Assembly (NCBI GenBank): GCA_023333565.1
Contig: JAJKFH010003260.1
Location: 310,001-374,000 of the forward strand
DNA length: 64,000 nt
Source of the DNA: Puffinus mauretanicus
Taxonomy: Eukaryota; Chordata; Aves; Procellariiformes; Procellariidae
Reading direction: 5' to 3'
Positions 1 to 12,640 of this stretch are shown piece after piece (position 1 is the first letter of the stretch; each line of letters starts with the position of its first letter). Both the position numbers and the translations under genes were made by a program. The notes under the pieces were generated by a model. That model had not been told where the DNA came from. It searched no databases and saw only the letters and a program-made list of their open reading frames with translations.

Positions 1-868
1 CTTGTGTTTCAACATTAAACCCTTAGCTGTATCAAAACCAACCTTCATTTCTACTGAAGTCATTACTGGTTATTCCCCATTGATAAATACCTTATTAAAA
101 TGGGATGCTATTAAAATTATCTGCAGCAAAGCTCAAAGCACACAGATTTTCACTCAACAAATGCCTGGAAATATTTAGTATATGTTTTTCTCTACTTAAC
201 TACTTATAAAATCTGGATGTGTTACGAAGCATGTTTATGATACCAGTATCATCTGATAAGTCCTTCTCTAAATGGACGTTTGCAATTAGCAGTCACTATG
301 ATGAGACATTAGATGAGCAATAGCTGCCCATAAGCAACTACACAGTGTAAATCCAGCGGGTTGGGCTGAAGAGACTACTGTGGTCTGATGGATAAGGTAC
401 CTGTGCCACGTTCTTACTAGCAGTATTACCAAGCATTATGTAGGCATATCAAGGAGAAAAAAGGCTTATTTCAACCTGTGCTTTGAGTACAAAAGCAAGT
501 GGAATTGCTTTAATTTTGGTCCTGATGTAGGAAATCTGGTTTGTAACTGAAAACAAGCAAGCACAGAGATGCTCAACAGTACAGCAATGTTCCTGGTGTA
601 TCACTGTGACATTAGCCAGAATGAGGAGAAGGCTTGAGGCAACCTGAAGAAGGCTCTGTTTCCTTCTGAGCCTGATTATTTGGAGTCAGCTAAGACAGGA
701 GCTCCTCCTGGCCTCTCACACTTTCCCTCCCTACAGCACATGGGACATGTCAGGCTCCAGCCTGGCCAAAAATGTCATGGCCCCAGCTCATGTATCCTGC
801 CATTTGTATAAGTTGGACCACGCTGTTGTGGCTCACAAAGCTGTGACTCCCCGCGAGCTCCTCCCGGG
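1..868. other. Intergenic, no feature recognised
   Basis: AT-rich unique sequence up to about 660, then more GC-rich toward the minisatellite. No exon, RNA gene or transposable element was recognised. Confidence 0.6.
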
Positions 869-1089
869 CCCTGGGAGGCTGGCACATACCCTCGTCCCTG
901 GGAGGGTGCTGGAGGGAGGCTGGCACACGCCCTGGTCCCTGGGAGGGTGCTGGAGGGAGGCTGGCACATACCCTCGTCCCTGGGAGGGTGCTGGAGGGAG
1001 GCTGGCACATGCCCTGGTCCCTGGGAGGGTGCTGGAGGGAGGCTGGCACACGCCCTGGTCCCTGGGAGGGTGCCGGAGGGAGGCTGGCA
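869..1089. repeat. 41-bp minisatellite, about 5.4 units
   Basis: Four full units start at 896, 937, 978 and 1019. A shortened unit precedes them (869-895) and a partial one follows (1060-1089). Each unit begins CCCTGGGAGGGTGCTGGAGG and ends in a variable part, CACAC/ATG/ATA followed by CCCTGGT or CCCTCGT. The unit is G-rich on the plus strand. Because 41 is not a multiple of 3, the frame shifts at each unit, so overlapping open frames appear on both strands. They are repeat artefacts and not genes. Confidence 0.95.
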
Positions 1090-4000
1090 TCGTCAGAAAG
1101 CCAGCCAGCTCCCTGCAGGCCAGCAGCTGCATGAAGGTTTTAGGTGGGGAGTCTCACAGGCAGAGACAGGCATTGCTTTCTCTTGTCCGAAGATCTTCTT
1201 CCTTCCTCTCTTCCTTCCCGAGACAGACAAAAGTAGGTAAAATGCCAGGGCCAGTTCTCTGCATGGGGGATCATTTCCAACTCGCTTCTGCTTCCAGGCT
1301 CCCCTGTAAGTGACAGTCCTGTGTATTACTAGACTTCGTTTCATATACGGTAATTTAACTGCCAACTTTTTAATGTGAAGATCTTATTATCCTGCTCTAC
1401 AGAAAAAGTCTGGATTTTAAAGGCATCTGTTAAGTTAACAGATAGTTAAGATTTTGCTTTAAACATGCTAGGGGTTAATCATTCAGGATAATATTTGTGT
1501 TATGCCCAGCACCACTTACAGAGTCACAGAGGATGAAGAAACCCTTCAGCAGCAATGCCACTGTAAGAAAACTAAAGAACAGATGCTTGTTACTGGCATT
1601 GTCCAAAGAGTTACAACGACCAGAATATCCTGAGTTTGGTATAATCAGTCTAAGCACAAGAGAGAGATTAGTGAGAACTACAAGAATCTGAACACAAATG
1701 CATGTTAATCAACTTCAAAAAATGTAGGGAAACAGAAATTAACCCTTGGGAATAAATTCCTTCCTCGCTGTCACTTTGAATTGCCTGTGGGCCCAGAGAA
1801 TGTGGGCCAGGGTATTTTTCAAAGATTAATATGGACTCCAAAAATACAAACACAGGTCTGGTGGCATTCAGTGCAGATGAGAAACCTGCTCGATGAATAA
1901 AGAAGAGAAGAAACTCGCAGATGAAACCCAACGTCTTCCTCAGGTGGACAATGCTCTCGGCGCAGCAGCATGTCTCTGTTTTCTGGCAGTTATTTTCGGA
2001 CGCAGCCGCCCTTCTCCCCTGGAACTGACTCACCTCTGCAGGAAAGCCTCTTCCCCCCCGTGCAGTCGTCTGTGTTTTCCTTCCACGGCTCCTGATTTCC
2101 TTCTAGGGGTTTGCATCAAACCTCTCACACAAACACTTTTAGAGCATGACCACTGCGACTGTTTTTACAGGGAGAAACCTGAGCCAAAGGAAACAATAAA
2201 TGCTTGAACTCTGTCCTGTTAATCAGATCTCAAAGCATGATTATAACAAATCTCATAAACCCCAACAAATTAATTCCTCTTATCCTCACTTTGCGTACAT
2301 GGAAGGTCAGGCACAGACAATTCAAATTATTTCCCCAAATTCATGCTGTGTGGCAGGGCCAGCACTAGATTTTAGATGCAGAGATTTGTAGGCAGCCCAA
2401 GCTAGAAAAGATGAGTTTTCAATCAACGTCAGAGCAGAAGCTGATCTGAGATGTCCCTTCTCAGGGCCATTACTTAGATTGTACTAGGAGATAAAGCAGG
2501 GCAAGAACCCTTTGAGCACAGAGGAGACACAAACCTTTCTCTCCGAAACACTGCAACTACTCTTTTTCCAGTGAAAAACTGTTCTTTCAAGTAGAAAACA
2601 AAACCTGGTGATTCATGAAGCAAGCAGGCACCTTGTTGCACAGCCTGGTGGGACCAGGCATCCCTAAAGCAAGGGCTGTTCAGAAGCTCCAGGAACCTTT
2701 TGCAGAAGATCCTTGTGGTGAATCTTCCCTTCAAATTCCCACATAAATTTGTCTTAAAGTAACAGGCAACTGAAAAAAAGCAAGCATCTTAGTAATAATT
2801 TTAAGTCTTTAAAAAATAAGGGGAGGGTGAAGATGTTTCGTTAGAGCTCGGCAGCCTGGTGGACCTGTGGGCGCCCAGGGGTGTGTGTCTGGTGGCAAAC
2901 CCTGCTGGGAGCGGGAGATGCGGTTGTGCCCTGTCCTGGATTTTTTTTTGTTCGATTTTGCCTCTTTGCCTTCCTGTGGAGATAACGTCCTCCCAGGTGA
3001 TGCACAAACTTCTTGTACCTTGCAAAGGTATATAGTGAACTGCCTTTTGATAAATGTTTCGTTTTAGCAGATCCACCTCCCCCTGCCCCGGGCACGCTGT
3101 AGCATCCAAGAAGGCCAAGTGCTCAGCGTCGTTCCTCCCTGAGCAGCAGGTATCAACCTACTGTGGCCAGAAAAGCTTTCCCTATTTGATCATAAAATCA
3201 TAACATCAATGAAAACTACAATTTCCTTGCTAAAATTCAGATATGAAATTTGGATGTAAACGAGGCCTTGCAGGGTCATCTCATGCTCTGGGCTGATCAC
3301 GTTTCTCTGCCCACTCTTTCTCATCTGAAGTTTTTAATGGCTTAAATATGTAAGTGTTTGGAGCAGCCACAGTTTGTATCTGTGTTTTAGAATAAATAGG
3401 AAGTGAGAAGACTTGAGCAGCAGGGAGGTTGCCATAGCAATTGTTTGTTGGAGAAGAGAAATCACAACAACAAAACCCTGGAGAACATGTCACTGTGCCT
3501 CTACCATTTGCATCACACCCGCCTGGACTTCGGAGAGGACAGGTTGCATAGGAGAAGAGAGAACCCTTGGCCTCCCTGCTGCTCTTCAGCAGGCATTTCG
3601 GGGAAGCTGCCTGGGGGCACAGCCGAGGCAGCGAACTCATGGGTTCAGCCTGAAGTTTCGCCAAGTGACACACACGGGAACTTTGCACACACGTTAAATC
3701 ACGCATGAGTCATCAAGTGATCCCGCCATTATATCAGTGCAAGTGCTTACTTATAAATCATAAATGAATCATAAGGCATTAGTTTCACTCTTTAAGCCAT
3801 GGAGTATCAATCATATATTTTGTCTCAGATTAAAGCCTGCAATCACTTTGAAAACAAGCTGATCCCTGGTGTGGGAAGGTTATCTGCAGGGTGCTCTTGT
3901 GCTACTCAGCTGAACGTTGATGGGCCACTACCCATCTACAGAGAAGGAGCTAAATGGAAAATAAATGCATGTGCAATTTGGGAGATTTACTTTCACTTAC

Positions 4001-4179
4001 ATGAGAATATCTCTGAGAACCAAACACCAGATACATCAGCACAGCAATACTTGTACCACTGTTATCGGAGTAATGCAATGATAAGTGGACAGCATTTGTA
4101 GAGAGTTTTTCACTTGTGGCTTTACATTTGATGCTTTATGTATTTCATTTGCTTACACCTGGCACCAGCCTTTAATGGC
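1090..4179. other. Intergenic, no gene recognised
   Basis: Mixed-composition unique sequence. Open frames of up to 141 codons occur (for example minus-strand 3281-3706), but none resembles a known family and none has convincing exon context. No repeat of appreciable length was seen. Confidence 0.55.
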
Positions 4180-4325
4180 TGACATTATTATTCTCATCTT
4201 ACAAAGGGAGGGACAAGAACAGAATGTAAATGGGGGCCAAGGTGAGATAGACACAGGAGAGCTGGAAATAGATCTTGTTTCCAGGCTCTGTTTGACACAG
4301 ACCTTGCCTAATGCTATAAACTCCT
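4180..4325 (+). repeat. MIR-like SINE relic (3' part)
   Basis: The order of motifs matches the 3' half of MIR elements: ATTATTATTCTCATCTTACA, then a degraded 'gaggaactgaggcacagag'-like part, GGCCAAGGT, an interval, and CCAGGCTCTGTTTGACACAGACC near the end. It is strongly diverged, as expected for an element dating to early amniotes. The call rests on remembered consensus order and not on an alignment. Confidence 0.55.
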
Positions 4326-7300
4326 GGTTTTGCTGCCATTACAGCAGATGCTGCTGGCACCTCCTAGATGTGAGGGTCACACCATGTCTGAGCATCAGCG
4401 TTTCGGTGACAACATTCAGAGTCACCCGTGGGACATTTATATTCGCATGTCAACATCACTGGCCCAGGAAATAATGTTTGCATAAATAGTTTAAAAATGC
4501 TGCCTGGAAAATCTGAACCACCATAGGACATCCTTCTCTAAATCCAACAACAAAGTGACCATTGTGCCTTAGGAAGAGGGATGGGGTGGCAGACCAGTAT
4601 CTCACTGGTCACTGGACCAGCAGCTGCCTGCGCTGGGCATAAAAGAGCACTTGCAGAATGGCTCTGCCCTTCTCACCCACAGGCAGGACAGCTCAGACTA
4701 GCACAGCGCTTCTAGAGGAAGGATTTAAAAGGTCACTTCATGACCATGTCTGTGCTAGACTATACTGAAGCATGAATGCCTAAGCTGTACTCACAAAATA
4801 TACATGGGTGATGGCAAGTTTGATTACCTTGTTGGATATAGTTGGCCCCAAATGATCTTTTCTCTTGAAATATTTGCCGGCATTTTGTCAGGCAGAGCTG
4901 ATCCTGTCTTGGAGCAGGATGATGGACCAGAAAGCACCCCGAGATCCCTTCAAGCTCTATTTTCTTGTGATCCTTGTTCTGAATAAAATCAAATCAGTAG
5001 CACCATTTTTGATCCCTGCTTTGAACTATCAGAGCTTATGAAGGCAGAACAAACTGCTCTGATACTTCTTCAAAGCAGGGAATTGCCAGAGATCCAGTTG
5101 TGTGAGGTATCCACCAAAAGCTGTGGAAGGACACCAAAACTGCTTTCCTACAACAAACCAACGAGCCACGCAATCTGGAAGCTGGTGTCCGACAGCAGTC
5201 AGTTATGCCAAAGTCAGAGGGAGATGCAAAGTAGCACTTGTTGTAAATTCATTCCCAACATATCACACAGTGTTGATCATGAGTTAATATCATTTACTTT
5301 CAGAAAAAAAAGGCAGCTGTAGGATAATTCACACCCACTTACCCTATAGCTTTACATTGAACATAGCTTCCTCAGAACTGCCTGGTATTGGTAGTTGCCG
5401 AGCAAATTTTTCATGCACAAAGACCTTCTTGCTGTTTAAAATAAAAACCAGCTTGTCATAAAGAAATGAAAATCTGGGACCTTTTAGATATTCCCAAGGC
5501 AGTTTCCAAGACAGGATATGAAAAGCTAAGGCTGCACTTAAGAGCCTGCATTAACTGAATGCTTGTGTTAGTGAGGGTTAGAGAGGGAATAGCCACCTTG
5601 CCCTCAGAAAAAAACAGGAGAAAGTTTTAGGATGGAAATTCGTTTCATCTGCTTGGACCAGCTCATGAGAAAATGGTCCCATGCCGGGGAGGGCTTAGCC
5701 CTGGCGCTTTCCCCGAGGCTGCTCCTTGGCACGGTATCTGTGTTGTTCTCCCTGTAGGGAAAAACAGTTCACCCACTCACTGATAGAAACCGTCATGGTT
5801 ACCAGGTGCACCAAGAAGTGAAGGTCAGCGCAATAAATCGCAAATGTTTGCCACCATTTGGAAACAAAACACCTCTCAGTCTGCAGAGCACATTTCTGCG
5901 CAGCTTTCCTTCTGCAGCTTGAAAACATTATGTATGCTTCGCATCTTGCTACCTCGATACCGTAACAGTGTCATCAGTCGAAGCTACCTTTCTTGAATAA
6001 TGTACTGAACACCAAGGAACACAAACCATCCTACATGAGGAAATTTAGGTTGCTTTAAACAAGCTCAGCTACCAAATCTGAATTCTTTTTGCTATAGACA
6101 AGTTCGGTAAAAAATATTTATGTAATATTATCCTTTGGAGGGTTTGAACTGCAGGTTCGGCTTTCTCACTGACTGTGCTTCAACACACAAATGAAAGCTT
6201 TTTACTTTTCTACGTTCCTGCCTTTTAGCTCGGTCAAAGATCACTGCACTTGCCTGACAGCAGAGCACATCTTCTGAAGCCCAAGTCAGAGCCCATGTGT
6301 GCTGGCTCTCTGTCAGAGCTCGCACTGAAGCCCCTGGTTTCAGAGATGTAAATACTGATTTAATATCAGCCACGCACCGTTTCTAAAGCAGTTTCCAAAT
6401 CCTCTGTGCTAAGGAGCTCCTCCTGCCTTATGAAAAGCTTTACCAGGCGGAGGCAGGTCTGCTCACGGGTCAGTTCCCTCCTCTTGTTTTATTGCAGATA
6501 TTTACCTGAAAATAAGATGCTTTGTTCATCGGAGATGCATTCCTTGATGCATTCCCCCACTAAAATCCAGGTTGTCTCAGTATCATATGCAGAATTAGTA
6601 GGCTACCTTAATGGGATCAGAAAAAAGACCTCATTTTTTTTGAAGTCTTGGGTACAACAAGCCAAGAGTGGGGAGAAGCATAGGTTTATACTGCCTCAGC
6701 AGGGCTATTTTCTACTGGAAAGCTTTTAGATTTGTCAGCAGTAGATTACGAAATTCATTTCATTTCTTAGCATCCCTCTTCAAGGTTATACATCCACTGG
6801 GACTTTAAAAATTAGAGTTTTTGCCTACCCCTGGCAGAAGGACGACCAGTGACCGAAACAAACTCCTGCCCAGCCCCAGCCCTCTCCCAGATAGCAACCA
6901 GGCAGCATCAGAGAGAGAAACTGGGACGGAATCTGTGCAACATATGGTCCGTGAGGCGACTTGCAGCTGCTGAGGGGGAGTGGGAGCCACGCGGCCCCTC
7001 CAGAGGCCATGAGGAGCAGCCAAGTGGCCCATCAGGCTGCGGGGACCCAAAGTCAGGCTCTTGGCCAGTGACAATGCACATACATTTGGCTGGCCACGCG
7101 GCGCATACGTACTGCTGGCCAGCGGCCAAGCTGTCTCCATTTCTTTTTGCCCAGCCCAAGAACAAGCGAGTGGGAAGCTGGATGTTGTCGTGGCTGGAGA
7201 GTCAGGGAGGGTGGCTATTGCGGGGGGTTGGGGACATGGAGGGCTCCAAGGATGCAAATTCAGGGTCAAGTAGGATATGTGGGAGGTGTTGCATTGTAGA

Positions 7301-9364
7301 AGTCCTAAGGCATTACAGATGGCAGAGGTAAGGGACCTGGGATCTCATGGAGAAGAGGGAAGGGAAATTGAGGGGTAAATATCGTGGGTGCAGGGAGTTG
7401 TGGCCCAGTAGTGATGTTTGGTGGTCTCTAAAAGCCAATGTGCCCACATGAGCTAGGTTGCTCTTGGCTATCTCTCCAGACTTCAGGAAACCAGCTTCAC
7501 CTCAGGGAGCACCTTCATTGTTTGCATCTGTAAACAGCAGACCCACTGAACAGCAGGGTGTGGATCAGCGCAGCCTGCACAGCGTACTTGTATCCTGTTC
7601 TGGTTGGGCAGCATTCTTTCCATCTTTTTCTTTTTTAATGAGTGAGTTTTCTATTCCTCATGGTTGCAGGCAGAATTTTCCAAATTGGGATTGGGTATCA
7701 CAAGGCCCATCCAACCATGTTCTCACTTCACCATGGAGTATAATCAAAAGTGAAACCCTTCTCTTTCTTATGTACATGCACCTCTTGTGAGCCACACCAG
7801 TTAGAAGTTTATATTCTCAAACACTTTCGAGCTGGCCTATGGAAGGAAAGCGATGGCGATACTGATTTCTGTAGCACCTCCCTTCGCTTTGACTGTGCTT
7901 GGGCTCCAGTTCTGCATTGACAGATCAGCTCTAGAGCAGAAAGCCCCTGACTCTGTCGAGACTCAGCACAGCCAAACATGCCCACTGGATCAGGCTGCCG
8001 GAGCAGAGGCTTACCTATTAGATTAACAGTATCAGGGCAGCTAACCCAACACTCACCACAGGAACAGAAGTCCTACAGATTGTCACCAAATGAAACAGTT
8101 GGTATTCATTGCATTATTATATTCTTTAAAATAACATTATTATTACAGGAAAAATATCATGACCGCTTTCTCTTAGCAATGATTGCCTTATTTCTCTATT
8201 AGTGCTCATTAGCAAATTTGTTATATCAGAATGTGATGCTGGCTGGAACATAAAGTGTCGTTTAGGCAAATAGGATTTCATAAGCTAGTATGATTCATTA
8301 CCACCACCAGATAATGGACTTACCTATTCAAAGACCTCTGAACTGTTCACTATTCACTGAAGGTGAACTATTACGTTTATTAGCAAGAGGTATTTGTATG
8401 AGACAGCTTCTCCACATTCTCAAGAGGGCATAAAGGCACTACAGGGTTCATCAGCCTATGTAAAGAAAATTAGACACATCAAGAGAAAATTAAAGGACTT
8501 AACCTCTCCAATTTTGGCTTTGAAAGGAAACACAGTGAAAACTTGCTTTGCTTTGTACTGCCACTAGAAAGTCCGGAGGAGAACTTGCACCAACACAGAG
8601 GCTCCTGGGATGGGAGTGGTCCTGGGCAGATGCACGCTCTTCACTCAGCCCCAAGCAGCCGTGGAGAAAAAAAAAACAGGAGCCTTGGTGATAAGTGCGT
8701 CTGCAACTGTGAGTTAATGTTGCCTCACATCATTGCTGGCACATGTCAGCCAGGGCATGGGCGCAGGTGGCACTGCCTGTTTCCTTCGCTCTTCTGGAAG
8801 CACCTCCAAGCTCCCCACAGCAGACCCATAACCCAGCACCATCTTCAGCGTCTCCTGATGAAATTTTCCCCTTCTCATTGCAAAAGCAGTGTGGTGTGCA
8901 GCACTGCCAGCACCGGGAACATCAGTGTCCAGGGATTTTCCAGGCACCTGGCCCACCGTTTGTCAAATACATACTCAGGAATCAGCCTGCAAGGGTTTAA
9001 TGTACATTCAAATCTTCTGCCAGGTGCCCTTAGATTAGGAAAGGTCTTGGAAAATGGGGCCAAAAGAGCTCCAAAAAGCAGCCACAAACGTCTCATGGTT
9101 ATCCCTTTTTGTTCAAACAGTTAAATGCCAAATCTCTTGAGGTCTCTGGCTTCCTACACTTTACTATTTCATCCCATGGTGATGTTCTGCTGCAGGAAGC
9201 ATGGCCTGTGTAATGCATGAGTAATGCATGTAGCTGACCTATTTGTGTTCTTCTGTGGAGAGCAGACAAGATGCATTTTGTCTCATGCTCCCTAACAATC
9301 CTCACTCTCCCTGGGTAAGTCTGCAAGCTAGTCTCCTCATAAACTCCCTGAGAAGGAAGGGCCT
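4326..9364. other. Intergenic, no gene recognised
   Basis: Mostly unique sequence, with a GC-richer patch at about 6840-7230 in which open frames occur on both strands (for example 6849-7331 plus, 6805-7269 minus). These are overlapping and match no family I know. An AT-rich stretch at 8090-8360 could be conserved non-coding DNA, but the sequence alone cannot show that. Confidence 0.5.
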
Positions 9365-10330
9365 TTTGCATGAGCAAATCACCATTAAAAGACAGAAAAA
9401 ACAAGGTAGGAATAGGCAGTCAGTATTCACAGACATAGATAATTACCAGTGAAGTCCCACAGGGATCTATTCCAGAGCGTAGATCATATGAATCATATGG
9501 ATCGTATGACAACATCTTCATAAATGGTCTGGAAAAGTGAGGAACAGAGATTGCTGTGATATGAACAGATTCAGAGCAATAATATCAAAAGCTGACTGCA
9601 CAGAGTAGAACAATCTTGCAATAGCAAGCGGCTGGATGATAAACAGCCAGGTGAAATGTGGTATTGATAAATGTGGAATGATGCATACTGGAAAGACAAT
9701 TGTAACTGCGTGTACACAGTGATGGGCTCTGACCTGGTTGTTACCACTCAGGAAAGAGATCTTAGCTAGGTCTGTTAAACTATCTACACAAAATTCAGGA
9801 GCAGTTTTAAACGAGTAATCTTAATATTAGGAAATGTTAGAAAAGAACTCAAGAACAAAGCAGAAATCATAATAGTGGTGTGCCTTACCATACATGTCTA
9901 CATTGCAGAGCGTTGGCATCTCTTTCCAAAATGATATAGTAGTAGTAGAAAAAGCGCAAAGACAGGAGGCAAGGGTGATCTTCTTATATAGGGAACAACC
10001 TGAGACATAAGGAATCTTCAGTCTAAGGAAGATGAGGAATATATATTAGGGTTTATAAAATCATGAGGCACATAGGGAAGGTTAACAGGGAATAATTATT
10101 CAATTTCTCATAATAAAAAAAGGTAGGGGACCTCTGCCCAAAACTTTCTAGTGGCAGGTTTGAAAACAAGAGGTGTACACAGTGCATTATTAAACGGGGA
10201 AACTCACTGACACATGATATTGGTGAATGTCACAACGCTATGGGTTCAGTCAGTGAATAGAAAAATTGATGGAAGAGAGAATATATCAAGGATTATTAAT
10301 CACAAAGATGTCACACATGGCTCAGGAGTT
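9365..10330 (+). repeat. Ancient CR1-like LINE relic (reverse-transcriptase 3' half)
   Basis: Blocks appear in the order of the CR1 reverse-transcriptase 3' half: 'gtaggaataggcagtcagta', 'agtcccacagggatct', 'aacatcttcataaatggtctggaa', 'gttaccactcaggaaagagatctt', 'ggtttataaaatcatgaggc' and 'ggcaggtttgaaaacaag'. The frame is destroyed by many stops and indels. The wording fits old CR1-type elements shared among amniotes rather than young bird CR1. Both ends are approximate. Confidence 0.7.
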
Positions 10331-11929
10331 CCTTGGCAAAGCCTCCTGGGAAGTTCTCCTACACCTTTCATACTTCTGTGCCCTTCCCTAAGCATCCGCT
10401 ATCAGTCACCTTATTTTTTCTGTGCTTTAACTGCTTCATAGTTCTAAATATCATTCTGCAGTTCTGTCAGAGGTGCGAGGATGCAGCAATGAAACCTGGT
10501 AGAAATGTAAGTGAAGCTCACAGGGGACTAAGTGACACCAGGGTGTGCTAACCCAGTCACAGAAGGAACCGGTGCTTCTTAAAACAGGATTTCTATGGCA
10601 ACAGTGAAAAATTGTGATCTTCTTGTCTTGACATCTTTTGATCTGCAGCAGCCTATGGCCTGCACAATGTTTACCTCTGCTTCTGGACATGGGCAGAGAC
10701 AACCTGCTGACCAGCCAACCATCCAGTCTCAGCAGTGCAGAGTTGGTCCTAGCGCTTTCTGGCTGGCAGGGATCTTAATAAAGAAGTTTGTAGTGTGTAG
10801 TGTCTGTAGTGTGCTTAATGCAGTGGAGGATTAAGTGAACAAAATCATACAAAAAAGAACCGTATAGATTATTAATTGTGAAGATAATAATAACAAGACA
10901 AGATTTGTTTGTTATGTGTTGGAAAACAAAAAAATGGCGGCTTTTTTGGTACTTGAACTTGCACTTGAACTTGTAAAGAACTTTGCCGCTTTCTCCTGTA
11001 CATTCCTTCTCACTCTTGGACGAATAGTCTCATGCCAGCCTCTGTGCACTTGGGGATAACCAGCAAAATCCCCACTGAGGACTGCTGTGCAAGACTTTTT
11101 CATAGGCTTCCTTCATGTTGTGATGCCCAGATTGGTGCACAAGTGAGCTACGAGCCACAGCTCCTGCGCTGGGTCTCGGCCACCCCTTCCACTTGCCAGG
11201 GTTCCTCTGCGAGGTGCACGACACACATCTCTGCCGAGGAAGGGCAGTCGCGCAGACCTCTCAGGCTCTGGGGAAAAAGACAGGTGGCCTTTACTTTCTG
11301 CAGGTGCAAACACTTTATCTTCACCATGGGTGTGCTGAGCACCTGCTAGCTGTTGAAAGCAGTTGGCAGTATAGACAATTCATATAGAAATGGGAGACAT
11401 TTCTTACTTTGAACTGCTGCTGCCTCATCCGAGAATGGGTGAGCAGGTGTTAGGCGTGATTTTGGAGCGTCTGCAGCGTGTGTATGCAAGCTATGCATTA
11501 AGTAAGGTTACTAACTTTGAATGGAAGTGATCAGCTAAGTATGGCTCTGAACAGAAACATGTTGAGTTTGGCTGTTAATCTGGGGGGGCTGTGCTCAGGG
11601 GAGTCATACCTAGATGAATGAGCCAAAATAAGGCTGTACTTTCAACAAGTTCGAGAAATATTGACTTGGATGGGCCCCACTGATTGTAAAACCAGTGTGA
11701 GCAGGGTTTGGTCTGCTGTGCTGGCGTGGGCCTGCGCAGCGTCCCCAGGGACACCCCCCTGTCCCATGGGTGCTAGTGTCAACGCTGTGTCACTACATGA
11801 GCACAGCTGAAATGCCCTTTAAATGTCAGTAAACAATGTAAGGAAGACATCAATTAGGTATTTACCCTGCCCTATTTTATGTCTTTTGTGGCATCAGAAT
11901 CCAATATTACAAAATGTGGGAAATTTATA
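10331..11929. other. Intergenic, no gene recognised
   Basis: Unique sequence with a short 12-bp tandem duplication (ACTTGAACTTGC-type, 10,953-10,977) and a GC-richer patch at 11,110-11,300. Open frames on both strands in that patch overlap each other and match no known family. Confidence 0.5.
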
Positions 11930-12640
11930 AAGAAAACTAAGTACCTAGAAGAAAAGGTCATAGCTGGCAGGACAGATGCCAATAAAAAGACAGGATGTCC
12001 ACTTTGCTGGTGCTAGCTGTTGGATAAACCACGGCTTCCTGAGCAGGTTGTGAAGTCTAGGAGAGGGCTGTTGTAGTAGCAAATTCAAAAATAGCAGGTT
12101 AGCACCCCTCAACAACTGAAGGACAGTGAGTTTTGGTATTAGACAAAAAAGTAAAAAAGCTGATGAAGGACAAGAGTAGAAATATAATTATGGAAGATAA
12201 GACCTGCCAAAGAGAAGATTTAATTCTCTGAGGAGATTATGGTTTTGATTTATAACTGCAAAGACATAATAGATTTTTGCAAGGTTTTTTCCTGAGGACC
12301 ATATTGATGTTCTGATTAGAAATTATCAATATACAATATTAATAAAGCATTAAGTGGATTAAGAAGTGACTAATAAACAGCTCAAAAAGAATTTTCTTCA
12401 TCAAACAGATTTGTTTTCTATGGGGTCTTGGGAAGATCAGCAGGAGCTTGGTACCTCTCCAAAATTTTTATCCATTATCCATAAGACACAAAATCACTGT
12501 TGGTAAAATTTCAAATGCAGCAAGTGTTGGGGAGGACAGAAAGATCTGGATCACATAGCAAACAGAGACTTTTCAAAAGCAAGGCATTTGAAGACAGTCA
12601 AATTCAAAGCTGGTCTGACCCAAGCAAGGTAGACCAGCCC
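11930..12640 (+). repeat. Ancient CR1-like LINE relic (reverse-transcriptase middle part)
   Basis: Motif order follows the central CR1 reverse transcriptase: 'aagtggattaagaagtgacta', then 'tatggggtcttgggaagatc', 'cctctccaaaatttttatcc', 'aaaatcactgttggtaaaat' and 'gatctggatcacatagcaaa'. Together these parallel the consensus region around the FADD-box neighbourhood and downstream. No open frame survives. This copy overlaps in consensus position with the relic at 9365-10,330, so the two are separate insertions. Confidence 0.6.

Noticed and set aside
747..1313. 188-codon open frame with repeated 'HTPWSLGGCWREAG' text
   Set aside because: It is the translation of the 41-bp minisatellite. Similar frames exist in the other registers and on the other strand.
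9486..9509. Repeated ATCATATG motifs looking like an operator or attachment site
   Set aside because: They lie inside a decayed CR1 relic and are better explained as local slippage.
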